A stretch of 15,227 nucleotides of DNA from an uncultured Bacilli bacterium. Its GTDB lineage: Bacteria > Bacillota_I > Bacilli_A > RFN20 > CAG-449. A program made the translations under genes and the position numbers. The DNA lies in NCBI GenBank assembly GCA_947593895.1, contig CANQDY010000013.1, positions 1-15,227 of the forward strand, written 5' to 3'. Numbering within the stretch: position 1 is the first letter of the stretch; each line of letters opens with the position of its first letter. This document shows positions 7,965 through 14,359 of the stretch, one piece after another. Under the pieces are notes generated by a model that saw only the letters and a program-made list of their open reading frames with translations, was not told the origin of the DNA and searched no databases.

Positions 7965-8798
7965 ATGTATTTTTTAATTAATATAATTAGTTCATTATTA
8001 ACAACATTTTTGTTATGTTGCTTTGGCAATATAATTCATCATGGGTATGATTTTTATATTCCGATTTTACTTTTTATTGCCTTTTTAATAGGATATATTG
8101 TATTAACATTTATCACAATTTTTATAATTGCTATTCCAGTTAAAAGAAAGACTGAGTTCAATCAAAAAGATAGTAAGTTTTATCGCTTTTTAATGGAGCA
8201 TATGTTTACATATCTTAATATATTAGGTTTAGTTAGAATTCATTTTGAAGGCAAAGAAAAAATTGAAAAAGGTAGAAAATATGTTTATGTTTGTAACCAT
8301 CGATCTAAATTTGATCCAATGGTTATTTCTGATAAATTAAAAGGATATAACATTGCTTGGATTGCTAAAAAAAGTTTGTTTAAAATGCCTTTAGTTAGTA
8401 ATTATATGTACAAATCAAATTATTTATCTTTAGATCGAGATGATTTACGTCAAGGATTAAGGGTAATTGAAAAGGCGGTTGGATATATTTCTGAAAATCA
8501 GAATTCAATTGGTGTTTTCCCAGAAGGGACAAGAAATACTACAAGTGATAATCTTTTGCCTTTTAAATCTGGGTCGTTTAAGATTTCGCTTTTGGCTAAA
8601 ACTGATATTGTTGTTATGGCAATTTTAAATACTGAATTAGTCGCTAAAAGATGGCCATTAAAATCAACGAAAGTTTATGTTCGGGTTTGTGAAGTTATTA
8701 AATATGATGATATAAAAGATTTAACATCTTATGAAGTAGCAAATAAAGTTTATGAAATTATGGAAAAAAACATTATAGAAATGAAAAATAATATATAA
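7965..8798 (+). CDS. plsC: 1-acyl-sn-glycerol-3-phosphate acyltransferase (PlsC family)
   Basis: 277 aa. Two N-terminal hydrophobic segments (about 3-22 and 30-58) anchor it in the membrane. The acyltransferase motifs follow: NHRSKFD (111-117), the H-X4-D catalytic pair; the substrate motif FPEGTR (185-190); and the later FKSGSFK (200-206). By family it adds the second acyl chain to lysophosphatidic acid, giving phosphatidic acid. AAGGTGA (7948-7954) lies 10 nt before the ATG. The next gene, 15 bases on, encodes a lipid kinase that also makes phosphatidic acid, so the two enzymes converge on one product. Confidence 0.9.
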   Translation: MYFLINIISSLLTTFLLCCFGNIIHHGYDFYIPILLFIAFLIGYIVLTFITIFIIAIPVKRKTEFNQKDSKFYRFLMEHMFTYLNILGLVRIHFEGKEKIEKGRKYVYVCNHRSKFDPMVISDKLKGYNIAWIAKKSLFKMPLVSNYMYKSNYLSLDRDDLRQGLRVIEKAVGYISENQNSIGVFPEGTRNTTSDNLLPFKSGSFKISLLAKTDIVVMAILNTELVAKRWPLKSTKVYVRVCEVIKYDDIKDLTSYEVANKVYEIMEKNIIEMKNNI

Positions 8799-8813
8799 AA
8801 AGGAGGAAATTTT

Positions 8814-9650
8814 ATGAAGTATGTATTATTTAATCCACTTTCAAATAATAAACGTGGAGAACAAAGATTAAAGGAAGTTGAATCATTAATTAAAGGAGAA
8901 TTTAAATCAGTTAGTTTAATTAATTTAAATCTAAAAGAATTTGTTACATCTTTAAAAGAAGATGAGGAAATTATTCTTGTTGGTGGTGATGGAACAATTA
9001 ATTTTTTCATTAATAGCCTTGATGGAAAATGTCCAAAGAATAATATTTATTTAGCTCGTGCTGGAACCGGAAACGATTTTTTAAAAGATATTGATGCAAA
9101 AGATGATTTTGTTTTAATCAATAAATATTTAGTTGATCTTCCCAAGGTTATAGTAAATGGTAAATCATATTATTTTATTAATGGTGTTGGTTATGGGATT
9201 GATGGATATTGTTGTGAAGTAGCAGATCAATTAAAGAAAAAATCAAATAAGGATATTAATTATACTGGAATCGCAATTAAGGGGATTTTATTCCATTTTA
9301 AAAAGAGATCAGCAAAAATAACTATTGATGGAGTAACTAAGGAATATAAAAATGTTTGGTTATCACCAACAATGAATGGACGCTTCTATGGTGGTGGAAT
9401 GATGGTTGCCCCAAATCAAGATCGTTTAGCTAAAGATAAATATGTTACTAATATGGTTTATCAGGCTCGTTCCAGATTAAGTGCTTTAATAGCATTCCCT
9501 TCGATTTTTAAGGGAAAACATGTTGAAAAAACAAAGATTGTAACTTTAACTAGGGGAAAAGTAGTTGAGGTTGAATTCTCTTCACCTTGCGCTTTACAAA
9601 TTGATGGAGAAACAATTTTAAACGTCTATTCCTATCGTGTTGAAGTGTAA
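8814..9650 (+). CDS. Diacylglycerol/lipid kinase family protein (DgkB/YegS/BmrU type)
   Basis: 278 aa, typical for the soluble DagK-like kinases. The nucleotide-binding motif VGGDGT lies at 56-61 and the conserved GTGNDF at 84-89; FNPLSNNKRG at 6-15 replaces the usual N-P-x-(S/A)-G. The C-terminal beta domain (CALQIDGE, near 262-269) is also as in the family. It probably phosphorylates diacylglycerol to phosphatidic acid, recycling lipid released by membrane polymer synthesis; the lipid substrate is inferred from family and from the adjacent plsC. A strong AGGAGG (8801-8806), 7 nt from the ATG, sets the start. No clear terminator follows. Confidence 0.87.
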   Translation: MKYVLFNPLSNNKRGEQRLKEVESLIKGEFKSVSLINLNLKEFVTSLKEDEEIILVGGDGTINFFINSLDGKCPKNNIYLARAGTGNDFLKDIDAKDDFVLINKYLVDLPKVIVNGKSYYFINGVGYGIDGYCCEVADQLKKKSNKDINYTGIAIKGILFHFKKRSAKITIDGVTKEYKNVWLSPTMNGRFYGGGMMVAPNQDRLAKDKYVTNMVYQARSRLSALIAFPSIFKGKHVEKTKIVTLTRGKVVEVEFSSPCALQIDGETILNVYSYRVEV

Positions 9651-9711
9651 ATTAAAATAGCTGAGGTAAAATAAAAAAATATTAATAATTAATCAAAACA
9701 TACCCTAATGT

Positions 9712-9737
9712 GACTTATAGTCCGTTGACTCATAAAC
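9712..9737 (+). promoter_or_regulatory. Two-box C-protein operator (restriction-modification controller type)
   Basis: The left box GACTTATAGTC (9712-9722) is a perfect GACT-N3-AGTC palindrome. The right box GACTCATAAAC (9727-9737) begins exactly 15 bp later and keeps the left half but only part of the right half. The outer ends ATGT (9708-9711) and ACATT (9739-9743) are also mirrored. From memory this matches the C.Esp1396I-type operator closely, including the CCGT between boxes. The right box overlaps the -35 hexamer of the promoter, as expected for activation from the strong left site and repression from the weak right site. Confidence 0.75.
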
Positions 9738-9753
9738 TACATTTTGTGATGAT
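9725..9753 (+). promoter_or_regulatory. Promoter of the controller-like regulator
   Basis: TTGACT (9725-9730), a 17-bp spacer, and GATGAT (9748-9753; four of six bases match). The weak -10 fits an activator-dependent promoter. The predicted start near 9760 leaves a leader of only about 11 nt, just the ribosome site AAGGTGA (9760-9766). Confidence 0.5.
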
Positions 9754-9770
9754 TTTCATAAGGTGATCTT

Positions 9771-9989
9771 ATGATAAAAGAGAAAGTGGGCAAAAGAATT
9801 AGGCAACTTAGACTTCAGGTTGGTTTATCGCAAGAAGCATTGGCTAATTTATGCGAATTGGATAGAACATATATTACCTCAGTTGAAAAGGGCAATAGGA
9901 ATATTTCAATTGTTAATTTAGAAAAAATTGCTAACGCTCTTCATATATCTTTGTGTGAGTTCTTCTCATTTACAAAGACTGTTGATTAA
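9771..9989 (+). CDS. XRE-family regulator resembling restriction-modification controller (C) protein
   Basis: 72 aa, a single helix-turn-helix domain covering nearly the whole chain, the size of C proteins. GLSQEALANLCELDRTYITS (residues 18-37) is the helix-turn-helix, and EKGNRNISIVNLEKIANAL follows. The DRTYI...RN pattern is close to what I recall of C.Esp1396I (LDRTYIS...RNLTI). By family it binds as a dimer to two adjacent C-boxes, first activating and then repressing its own gene and the linked endonuclease. The matching operator lies 34 bases upstream. The oddity is that no methyltransferase or endonuclease follows or precedes it; the gene is closed by a terminator. A generic XRE repressor is the alternative, but the operator match argues for a C protein. 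Confidence 0.82.
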   Translation: MIKEKVGKRIRQLRLQVGLSQEALANLCELDRTYITSVEKGNRNISIVNLEKIANALHISLCEFFSFTKTVD

Positions 9990-10000
9990 ATAAAAATTTT

Positions 10001-10052
10001 AGGGACTGTAAAAAATCATTTAAAGTGATGTATTTCAATACAGTCCTTTTTT
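10001..10052 (+). terminator. Terminator after the controller-like gene
   Basis: GGACTGTA (10003-10010) pairs with TACAGTCC (10039-10046), extendable by two pairs at the base, with a small inner hairpin ATCA/TGAT in the loop, followed by TTTTTT. It ends the transcript of the regulator 12 bases after its stop codon. Confidence 0.7.
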
Positions 10053-10439
10053 ATATAAAAAATTAAATTTAAAGTTTCTTTTTCTAATATAAGACATAAT
10101 AAGATATTAATACAATTTTCAAATAAAATTATTTCTATATTTGATTTTGTAGTTACCTTTAAAAAAGTTATAGAAGAAATTAATCTAAATAAATGTCTAA
10201 GTAACGATTATTCTAAATAAATGAAAGAAATAGTTAGATCCTGATGCTCTTTTAGATTTGTGTTATTAGCATTTCTGATCTATATAATTCTACAATAAAA
10301 TAGAATTACTATGTCGACATGATATAAGATTTAAGTTTTAAGTGATGAAATTACATCAATATATACAATATAAATCTATTAATAATTATCTATTAGATTA
10401 TATCAAAAATATTTCTGATGATAATATTTTTTATATTAT
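10053..10439. other. About 390-base gap without a recognisable gene
   Basis: AT-rich with many stops in all frames I read. The plus frame 10059-10220 is open for 53 codons but has no start codon or ribosome site and no family I recognise. A second frame, ATG 10345 to TGA 10458, encodes 37 aa, has no Shine-Dalgarno, and runs into the terminator of the opposite gene. Both may be decayed remnants or chance. I see no tRNA, CRISPR or riboswitch. Confidence 0.45.
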
Positions 10440-10474
10440 AAAAAAGGAGAAAGACTGAGTTTAGTCAATCTCCT
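10440..10474 (-). terminator. Terminator of the minus-strand lipoprotein gene
   Basis: AGGAGA (10445-10450) pairs with TCTCCT (10469-10474), and GACT (10453-10456) with AGTC (10463-10466), separated by an AA/AA internal loop. Read on the minus strand it is followed by TTTTTT. A second hairpin (AATAGG/CCTATT, 10512-10541) lies just after the stop codon but has no T-run. Confidence 0.7.
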
Positions 10475-10539
10475 CGATTATTACCTATCTAAAAGGTTCA
10501 ATGAAAGTGGAAATAGGGTTAAAACTTTTTTCTAACCTA

Positions 10540-11550
10540 TTACTTAACTATAAAATCAGTTGTTACGATATCTTCATAAGGAACTTTGATTTCCTTATCA
10601 AGTTCCCCTGCTTCCTTAACAATATCAATTAGTTTTTCAAAACTTTCTTTTGTTAAACTCATTGTTTTTGGCCAGGCTTCTATTTCCAAATAGTTTTTCA
10701 TTACTTTGGTTAATTCTTCATCTGATGAAGAACTAAAATCAGTTTTTAAGTATGGAATAATATCCTTAATTTCATTTGTGACAACATAATCTAGTCCCTT
10801 GATAATTGCATTTGTAAATTTTTGAATTTGATCACTTCTTTTTTTCAGAGTTGATTTTAGTGAACTAAAACAGGTGTAGGGAACATTTTCATTTAATAGT
10901 TTTCCAAGTGAAGCAATTATATAACCTTTATTTGCTTTTTCAATTTGGGTACCAACTGGTTCAAAAGCTGTTGCGTAATCACTTTCTCCTGCAACAAAAA
11001 CACCAGTGACTGCATCAAAACTAACATCAGTTCTAACTCTAACATCAACATCTTTATTATTCACATCTTGTGAAATACTTAGTCCTGCCTTTTTTAAAAT
11101 GTATTCTAATGTCATTTCAGGCATTCCACCTTTTCTTCCACCAATAATTGTTGATCCTTTAAGGTGAGATAGGGAAAAGTTATCAATTTTTTCACGCCCT
11201 AAAAGAAATGAACCATCTTTTTGAGTTAATTGTGCAAAGTTAATTGCGTAGTCTTTATTTCCATTAACATAGTTATAAACACTTGCTTCAGGTCCCATTA
11301 ATCCAATATCCGCATCTTTAGAGATAAGAGCAGACATAACTTTGTCCGCACCAGGAGTAGTGATAATAGTTACATTTAAACCTTCATCTTTAAAAAATCC
11401 TTTTTCTTTTGCCACATACATTGGAGCGTAAAATAATGAATGAGTAACTTCTGCGATAGTGATTTTGTTTGGATCAGATTTTTTACAACCAACAAGTGGA
11501 ATTAAGAATGAAAATAGCACACAGAATAATAAATATTTAAATTTTTTCAT
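10540..11550 (-). CDS. ABC transporter substrate-binding lipoprotein, NMT1/SsuA-like
   Basis: 336 aa from the ATG at 11550. A longer in-frame start at 11568 is unlikely because the strong AAAGGAGA site lies inside its first codons and directly serves 11550. Residues 1-22 form a lipoprotein signal peptide with lipobox LVGC (C22). The mature part opens with ITIAEVTHSLFYAPMYVA, the N-terminal pattern of NMT1/THI5-like binding proteins (nitrate, sulfonate, thiamine-precursor and riboflavin types), followed by GLMGPEASVY and FAQLTQKDGSFLL. It would sit on the outer membrane surface and hand a small organic ligand to a permease; the ligand is unknown. It is a single-gene unit: no permease or ATPase is adjacent on this strand. 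A Crp/Fnr-like site (11596-11612) lies upstream. Confidence 0.87.
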   Translation of the reverse strand: MKKFKYLLFCVLFSFLIPLVGCKKSDPNKITIAEVTHSLFYAPMYVAKEKGFFKDEGLNVTIITTPGADKVMSALISKDADIGLMGPEASVYNYVNGNKDYAINFAQLTQKDGSFLLGREKIDNFSLSHLKGSTIIGGRKGGMPEMTLEYILKKAGLSISQDVNNKDVDVRVRTDVSFDAVTGVFVAGESDYATAFEPVGTQIEKANKGYIIASLGKLLNENVPYTCFSSLKSTLKKRSDQIQKFTNAIIKGLDYVVTNEIKDIIPYLKTDFSSSSDEELTKVMKNYLEIEAWPKTMSLTKESFEKLIDIVKEAGELDKEIKVPYEDIVTTDFIVK

Positions 11551-11569
11551 AATTCTCCTTTTATTCATA

Positions 11570-11575
11570 AATATA
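11570..11575 (-). promoter_or_regulatory. Predicted -10 of the minus-strand lipoprotein gene
   Basis: TATATT on the minus strand with no -35 match 17 bp upstream. The centre of the site at 11596-11612 falls about 41 bases before the predicted start (near 11563), the normal place of a class II activator. The leader would be about 13 nt and contain the Shine-Dalgarno. Confidence 0.4.
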
Positions 11576-11595
11576 ATATGTTATTTATATAGATT

Positions 11596-11612
11596 CGTGA
11601 TTTGTTATCACA
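11596..11612 (-). promoter_or_regulatory. Crp/Fnr-like site upstream of the lipoprotein gene
   Basis: On the minus strand TGTGAT-AACAA-ATCACG: the same half sites as the perfect palindrome at 12582-12597, but with one extra central base and one mismatch at the end. A weaker target of the same regulator is likely but unproven. Confidence 0.45.
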
Positions 11613-11617
11613 TAACT

Positions 11618-11729
11618 TTATTTCAAATTTAGATATTTATTAATACGTTTTTCAACAAATTTGCTTTCAATACAAGCTCCTTTTTAGTTGAAGAATTAAA
11701 TCTTTACAAGAAATAAAAACTATGGAATT
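11618..11729 (-). pseudogene. Remnant resembling IS21-family IstB helper protein
   Basis: Two short minus-strand frames, 11729-11667 and 11683-11618, join with one frameshift into a protein-like string. The first contains FISCKDLILQLK and the second KGACIESKFVEKRINKY. Together these resemble the IstB segment just before Walker B (F-I-S-C-x-D-L-I-x-Q-L-K-K-A...E-x-R-x...KY), which in intact IstB is followed by LLIIDE. Here a stop codon follows instead. There is no Walker A upstream. The call rests on my memory of the family pattern, and the fragment is short, so it is tentative. Confidence 0.35.
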
Positions 11730-11760
11730 TTAACAAAAAAATAATATCAATTATGGATAA

Positions 11761-11947
11761 ATAAATGAAAATTATATATCAAAAGTACCATTTTATGATT
11801 TAGATAATATAACTAAAGAATCAAATAATTTTGATAAAAGAATTGTTGATACAAATTTAACATTAAACTTCTTAAGAATGATAAAGAGATTTATTATTTA
11901 AGGATAATGGTTTAACAATACCTAAAAGATTAAAAGTAATTTTGTAA
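11761..11947 (+). pseudogene. Possible broken reading frame, unidentified
   Basis: Frame 11761-11901 is open for 46 codons without a start (YISKVPFYDLDNITKESN near its beginning). Frame 11885-11947, one base shifted, continues with DNGLTIPKRLKVIL before a stop. The text is protein-like and the shift is where one would join them, but I recognise no family and no ribosome site. It may be a decayed gene fragment or chance. Confidence 0.25.
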
Positions 11948-11972
11948 TTATTGCAATGGCTTTAAGTAGACT

Positions 11973-12575
11973 TTAGTCTAAGTGATGAGTATTACTTTTA
12001 CTTATATACTTATCCTTTTTAATTATTATTTTTTCTTCGATGAGGGTTGTTATTAATCTAGAAAGAGTTTCTCTTCTTAAATTAAGCTCGGCTGCCAGAG
12101 ATGTAATAGATTGATAGTGAATTATATTATTATTTATCGATAAATAATATAAAAATCTTTCTCTTGCATCATTTAGAGATAGAATTTTAATCTTGCTATT
12201 TAATTCTTTGAATCGCTCAGCCTGAAACAATAAATAATTAGATAAAATATTTTTATTTTCTATTAATATTTTGATAAAATTTTCCTTAAAAATGAAATAT
12301 ATAATTGAATCAATTAGACAAACTACATTTCCTTTATATTTTGGAGTGCTAGAAAAAATAAGATTGTTACCAAAAAATTCATTTTTATTAATAATAGAGT
12401 ATATTACTTCATTACCATAAATAGTATATGATGAAATCTTAATTTTTCCTTCGATGACAAAACCAACAAAATGACAGATATCATTCTCTTGAAATAATGT
12501 TTCTCCTTTTTTGAAGGTTTTTTTAATGAATAGATTTGGATTTTGATTAAATAATTTATTGAACTCGTTTATCAT
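11973..12575 (-). CDS. Crp/Fnr-family transcription regulator
   Basis: 200 aa. Residues about 15-100 form a cyclic-nucleotide-binding-type beta barrel (FKKGETLFQENDICHFVGFV; IEGKIKISS). A dimer helix follows (about 100-128), then a winged helix-turn-helix with SITSLAAELNLRRETLSRLI at 156-175. The recognition helix has RRETLSR: the Arg-Glu...Arg triad of Crp that reads TGTGA, plus the Ser found in Fnr. The barrel lacks the Crp cAMP residues (the FGEL...RS region reads FGNNLIFSSTPKYKG), and there is no Fe-S cysteine set, so the signal is unknown. The start ATG at 12575 has an in-frame stop just upstream and no Shine-Dalgarno. It is divergent from a transporter operon and shares its control region. 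Confidence 0.88.
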   Translation of the reverse strand: MINEFNKLFNQNPNLFIKKTFKKGETLFQENDICHFVGFVIEGKIKISSYTIYGNEVIYSIINKNEFFGNNLIFSSTPKYKGNVVCLIDSIIYFIFKENFIKILIENKNILSNYLLFQAERFKELNSKIKILSLNDARERFLYYLSINNNIIHYQSITSLAAELNLRRETLSRLITTLIEEKIIIKKDKYISKSNTHHLD

Positions 12576-12581
12576 AATTTT

Positions 12582-12597
12582 TGTGATTTAAATCACA
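12582..12597. promoter_or_regulatory. Crp/Fnr-type operator, perfect palindrome
   Basis: TGTGATTTAAATCACA, a perfect 16-bp inverted repeat matching TGTGA-N6-TCACA. Its centre (12589.5) is at -41.5 from the predicted start (12631) of the plus-strand operon, the class II activator position. The same site covers the predicted start (about 12594) of the regulator's own transcript, where binding should repress. This site would link activation of the transporter with self-limitation of the regulator. Confidence 0.82.
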
Positions 12598-12600
12598 TAT

Positions 12601-12630
12601 ATTATAATGAAAAATTAGTATAATTATCAA
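12601..12630 (-). promoter_or_regulatory. Promoter of the Crp/Fnr regulator
   Basis: On the minus strand TTGATA (12630-12625), an 18-bp spacer, and TATAAT (12606-12601). The predicted start near 12594 lies inside the palindrome, leaving a leader of about 19 nt with no ribosome site. Confidence 0.55.
12619..12624 (+). promoter_or_regulatory. -10 element of the lipoprotein-permease operon
   Basis: TATAAT with no -35 match 17 bp upstream, consistent with dependence on the activator bound at 12582-12597. The predicted start is near 12631, 21 bases before the ATG at 12652. A second TATAAT at 12603-12608 is less well placed relative to the site. Confidence 0.55.
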
Positions 12631-12651
12631 GTGGAAATTGAGGTTATTGAT

Positions 12652-13602
12652 ATGAAAAAGAGATATTTATTATTAAGTTTTGTTTTACTTAGTTCATGTA
12701 GCTCTAAGGTTGATACATCGAATCTAAAGATTGTTGCTCCAACTGGTGCACCTGCATTTGCATTTTATAATCATGCGAATAGTAATAATTTTGAAACAAA
12801 TTCAACGCCTTCAAACATTGTTGCAATGATGAACGATAAATCTGATAAGGATATTGTTGCAATTGATACTGTAACTGGGATAAGGGCAATTCAAAAAGGA
12901 GCACCATATCTTTTAGCGTCTAACATTACCTTAGGAAACTTTTATATTGCTTCTACTGGTAATGATGACAATAAAGTTATGGATGAAGATGATAAGATTA
13001 TTTTGTTTGGTGAAAATCAAACTCCAGATTTAGTTTTTCATTATATATATGGTAATGTATTTGATAAAAACATCGAATATGTAACTAATGTTCAAGATGC
13101 TGCAAAATGTTTAGCAAGCGGAAAAAATTTACTGACCGGTTCATCTATAGATTATGTCTTTGTTGCTCAACCGGTTTTATATACAATTTTAAACAATAAA
13201 AATGCCACAACATATTCCAAAGCGGAAATTTATGAGAATATCCAGGATAAATATAAAGAGAAATCTGATAATTTATCATTAATTCAAGCGTCTATATTCG
13301 TTAAAAATAGTGATGATAGTAAATATAATAAAACAATAAATAACTTTTTAAAAAGCTTAAAATCCGATATTACATCGGTCATTAATAATCCAAATCTTAT
13401 GGATAATACTATTGGAAAATTAGAAACTGAAGTTGCCACATCATTATATGGAGCAAATTATCAAATGGTTAAAAAAGTTATTGAAGATGATAATAGTTTA
13501 GGACTCGGATACATTAAAGCAATTGATAATAAAAAAGCAATTGATAATTTTATTTCATTGTTTGGAATGGATGAAACTAATGAAGAAATCTATTTCAAAT
13601 AA
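12652..13602 (+). CDS. ABC transporter substrate-binding lipoprotein (NMT1-like)
   Basis: 316 aa from the ATG at 12652, chosen because TGAGG (12639-12643) lies 8 nt upstream and because it places a clean lipoprotein signal at the N-terminus (lipobox LSSC, C16). The in-frame GTG at 12631 would add seven charged residues ahead of the signal. The mature part begins LKIVAPTGAPAFAFY, and later has NIVAMM and AIDTVTGIRAIQKGAPY. This resembles clostridial binding proteins that accompany SsuC-like permeases. It is only distantly like the lipoprotein at 10540, so the two are not a recent duplication. The permease gene overlaps its 3' end by 23 bases. The ligand is unknown. Confidence 0.82.
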   Translation: MKKRYLLLSFVLLSSCSSKVDTSNLKIVAPTGAPAFAFYNHANSNNFETNSTPSNIVAMMNDKSDKDIVAIDTVTGIRAIQKGAPYLLASNITLGNFYIASTGNDDNKVMDEDDKIILFGENQTPDLVFHYIYGNVFDKNIEYVTNVQDAAKCLASGKNLLTGSSIDYVFVAQPVLYTILNNKNATTYSKAEIYENIQDKYKEKSDNLSLIQASIFVKNSDDSKYNKTINNFLKSLKSDITSVINNPNLMDNTIGKLETEVATSLYGANYQMVKKVIEDDNSLGLGYIKAIDNKKAIDNFISLFGMDETNEEIYFK

Positions 13603-14338
13603 AATTATCTATTATTTTATTGGAATTATCTTACTTATTGGAGTTTGGTTTCTTCTTTCTTTTTTGATAGGAGAAGGGACTATGATTTTCCCAAATCCAA
13701 TTGATACATTTAAAGAAATGGTTAATATTTTGTCAAAAAAATACATTTATAAATGTATTGGATCTTCGATATTTAGAATGGTGATTGGATTTTTAATTTC
13801 AATAATTTTTGCTATAATATTTGGCTTATTAGCGGGAAATAGTGAAAAAATTAAGACAATTTTAATTCCATTATTAGCAACATTAAAATCAATTCCAACT
13901 GCTTCGTTAGTATTTTTGTTTTTGGTATTAGTTGGTTCTAAAAATGCTCCAATATTATTGGTAATATTGATTTCCTTTCCAATTCTTTATGAATCTGTAG
14001 TTGGTGGAATAGAAAATATTGATAAAAATGTTATTGATGCAACAAAAGTTGATGGTGGTAATTTTATCAGAAGAGTATTAGCAGTACAATTGCCTCTTAG
14101 TTTTTCTTACATTCTTGTTGGAATATCTAGTAGTTTTGGATTGGCATTCAAGATTGAAATTATGGCGGAGATATTAACAGGTGATACTCGTAGTGGCTTA
14201 GGTTCAGCAATTCTTGCCACTCAAAAAAATGATCCGACTAATATGATTCCTATATTTGCTTATTCATTAATTGCAATTATTTTTATTTTGATTATTTCAT
14301 TGGTCAGTAACTTATTAAGAAAACGGATATCTAATTAA
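13580..14338 (+). CDS. ABC transporter permease, SsuC/TauC/ThiX-like
   Basis: 252 aa from ATG 13580, the usual length for this family. ATG codons at 13523 and 13571 are also in frame; 13580 has a GGAT-type site 7 nt upstream and gives the normal short cytoplasmic N-terminus. Hydrophobic segments are near residues 6-27, 62-82, 88-110, 115-135, 170-195 and 225-245, consistent with six membrane helices. The cytoplasmic EAA-type loop that contacts the ATPase is visible as DATKVDGGNFIRRVLAVQLP. It forms the membrane channel for the lipoprotein encoded just upstream, with which it is translationally coupled. No ATPase gene follows; a terminator closes the unit. Confidence 0.88.
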   Translation: MKKSISNKIIYYFIGIILLIGVWFLLSFLIGEGTMIFPNPIDTFKEMVNILSKKYIYKCIGSSIFRMVIGFLISIIFAIIFGLLAGNSEKIKTILIPLLATLKSIPTASLVFLFLVLVGSKNAPILLVILISFPILYESVVGGIENIDKNVIDATKVDGGNFIRRVLAVQLPLSFSYILVGISSSFGLAFKIEIMAEILTGDTRSGLGSAILATQKNDPTNMIPIFAYSLIAIIFILIISLVSNLLRKRISN

Positions 14339-14359
14339 TTCTAAAAATTAAATAGTGAT

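Noticed and set aside
9745..9760. TGTGA-N6-TCATA, a one-mismatch Crp-type site over the -10 of the controller gene.
   Set aside because: A single imperfect match in AT-rich DNA at an unusual position; the C-boxes already explain control of this promoter.
10001..10052. GGGACTGTAAAAAAT followed by an inverted copy resembles ends of IS256-type elements.
   Set aside because: Both arms lie within 52 bases, form a stem followed by T6 directly after a gene, and no transposase is near; a terminator explains it fully.
10345..10458. Possible 37-aa gene (ATG to TGA).
   Set aside because: No ribosome site, no recognisable motif, and its end lies in the terminator stem of the opposite gene; kept only as a note in the gap entry.
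12631..12651. GTG at 12631 as start of the lipoprotein gene.
   Set aside because: It coincides with the predicted transcription start, has no ribosome site, and puts charged residues ahead of the signal peptide; ATG 12652 has a good site.
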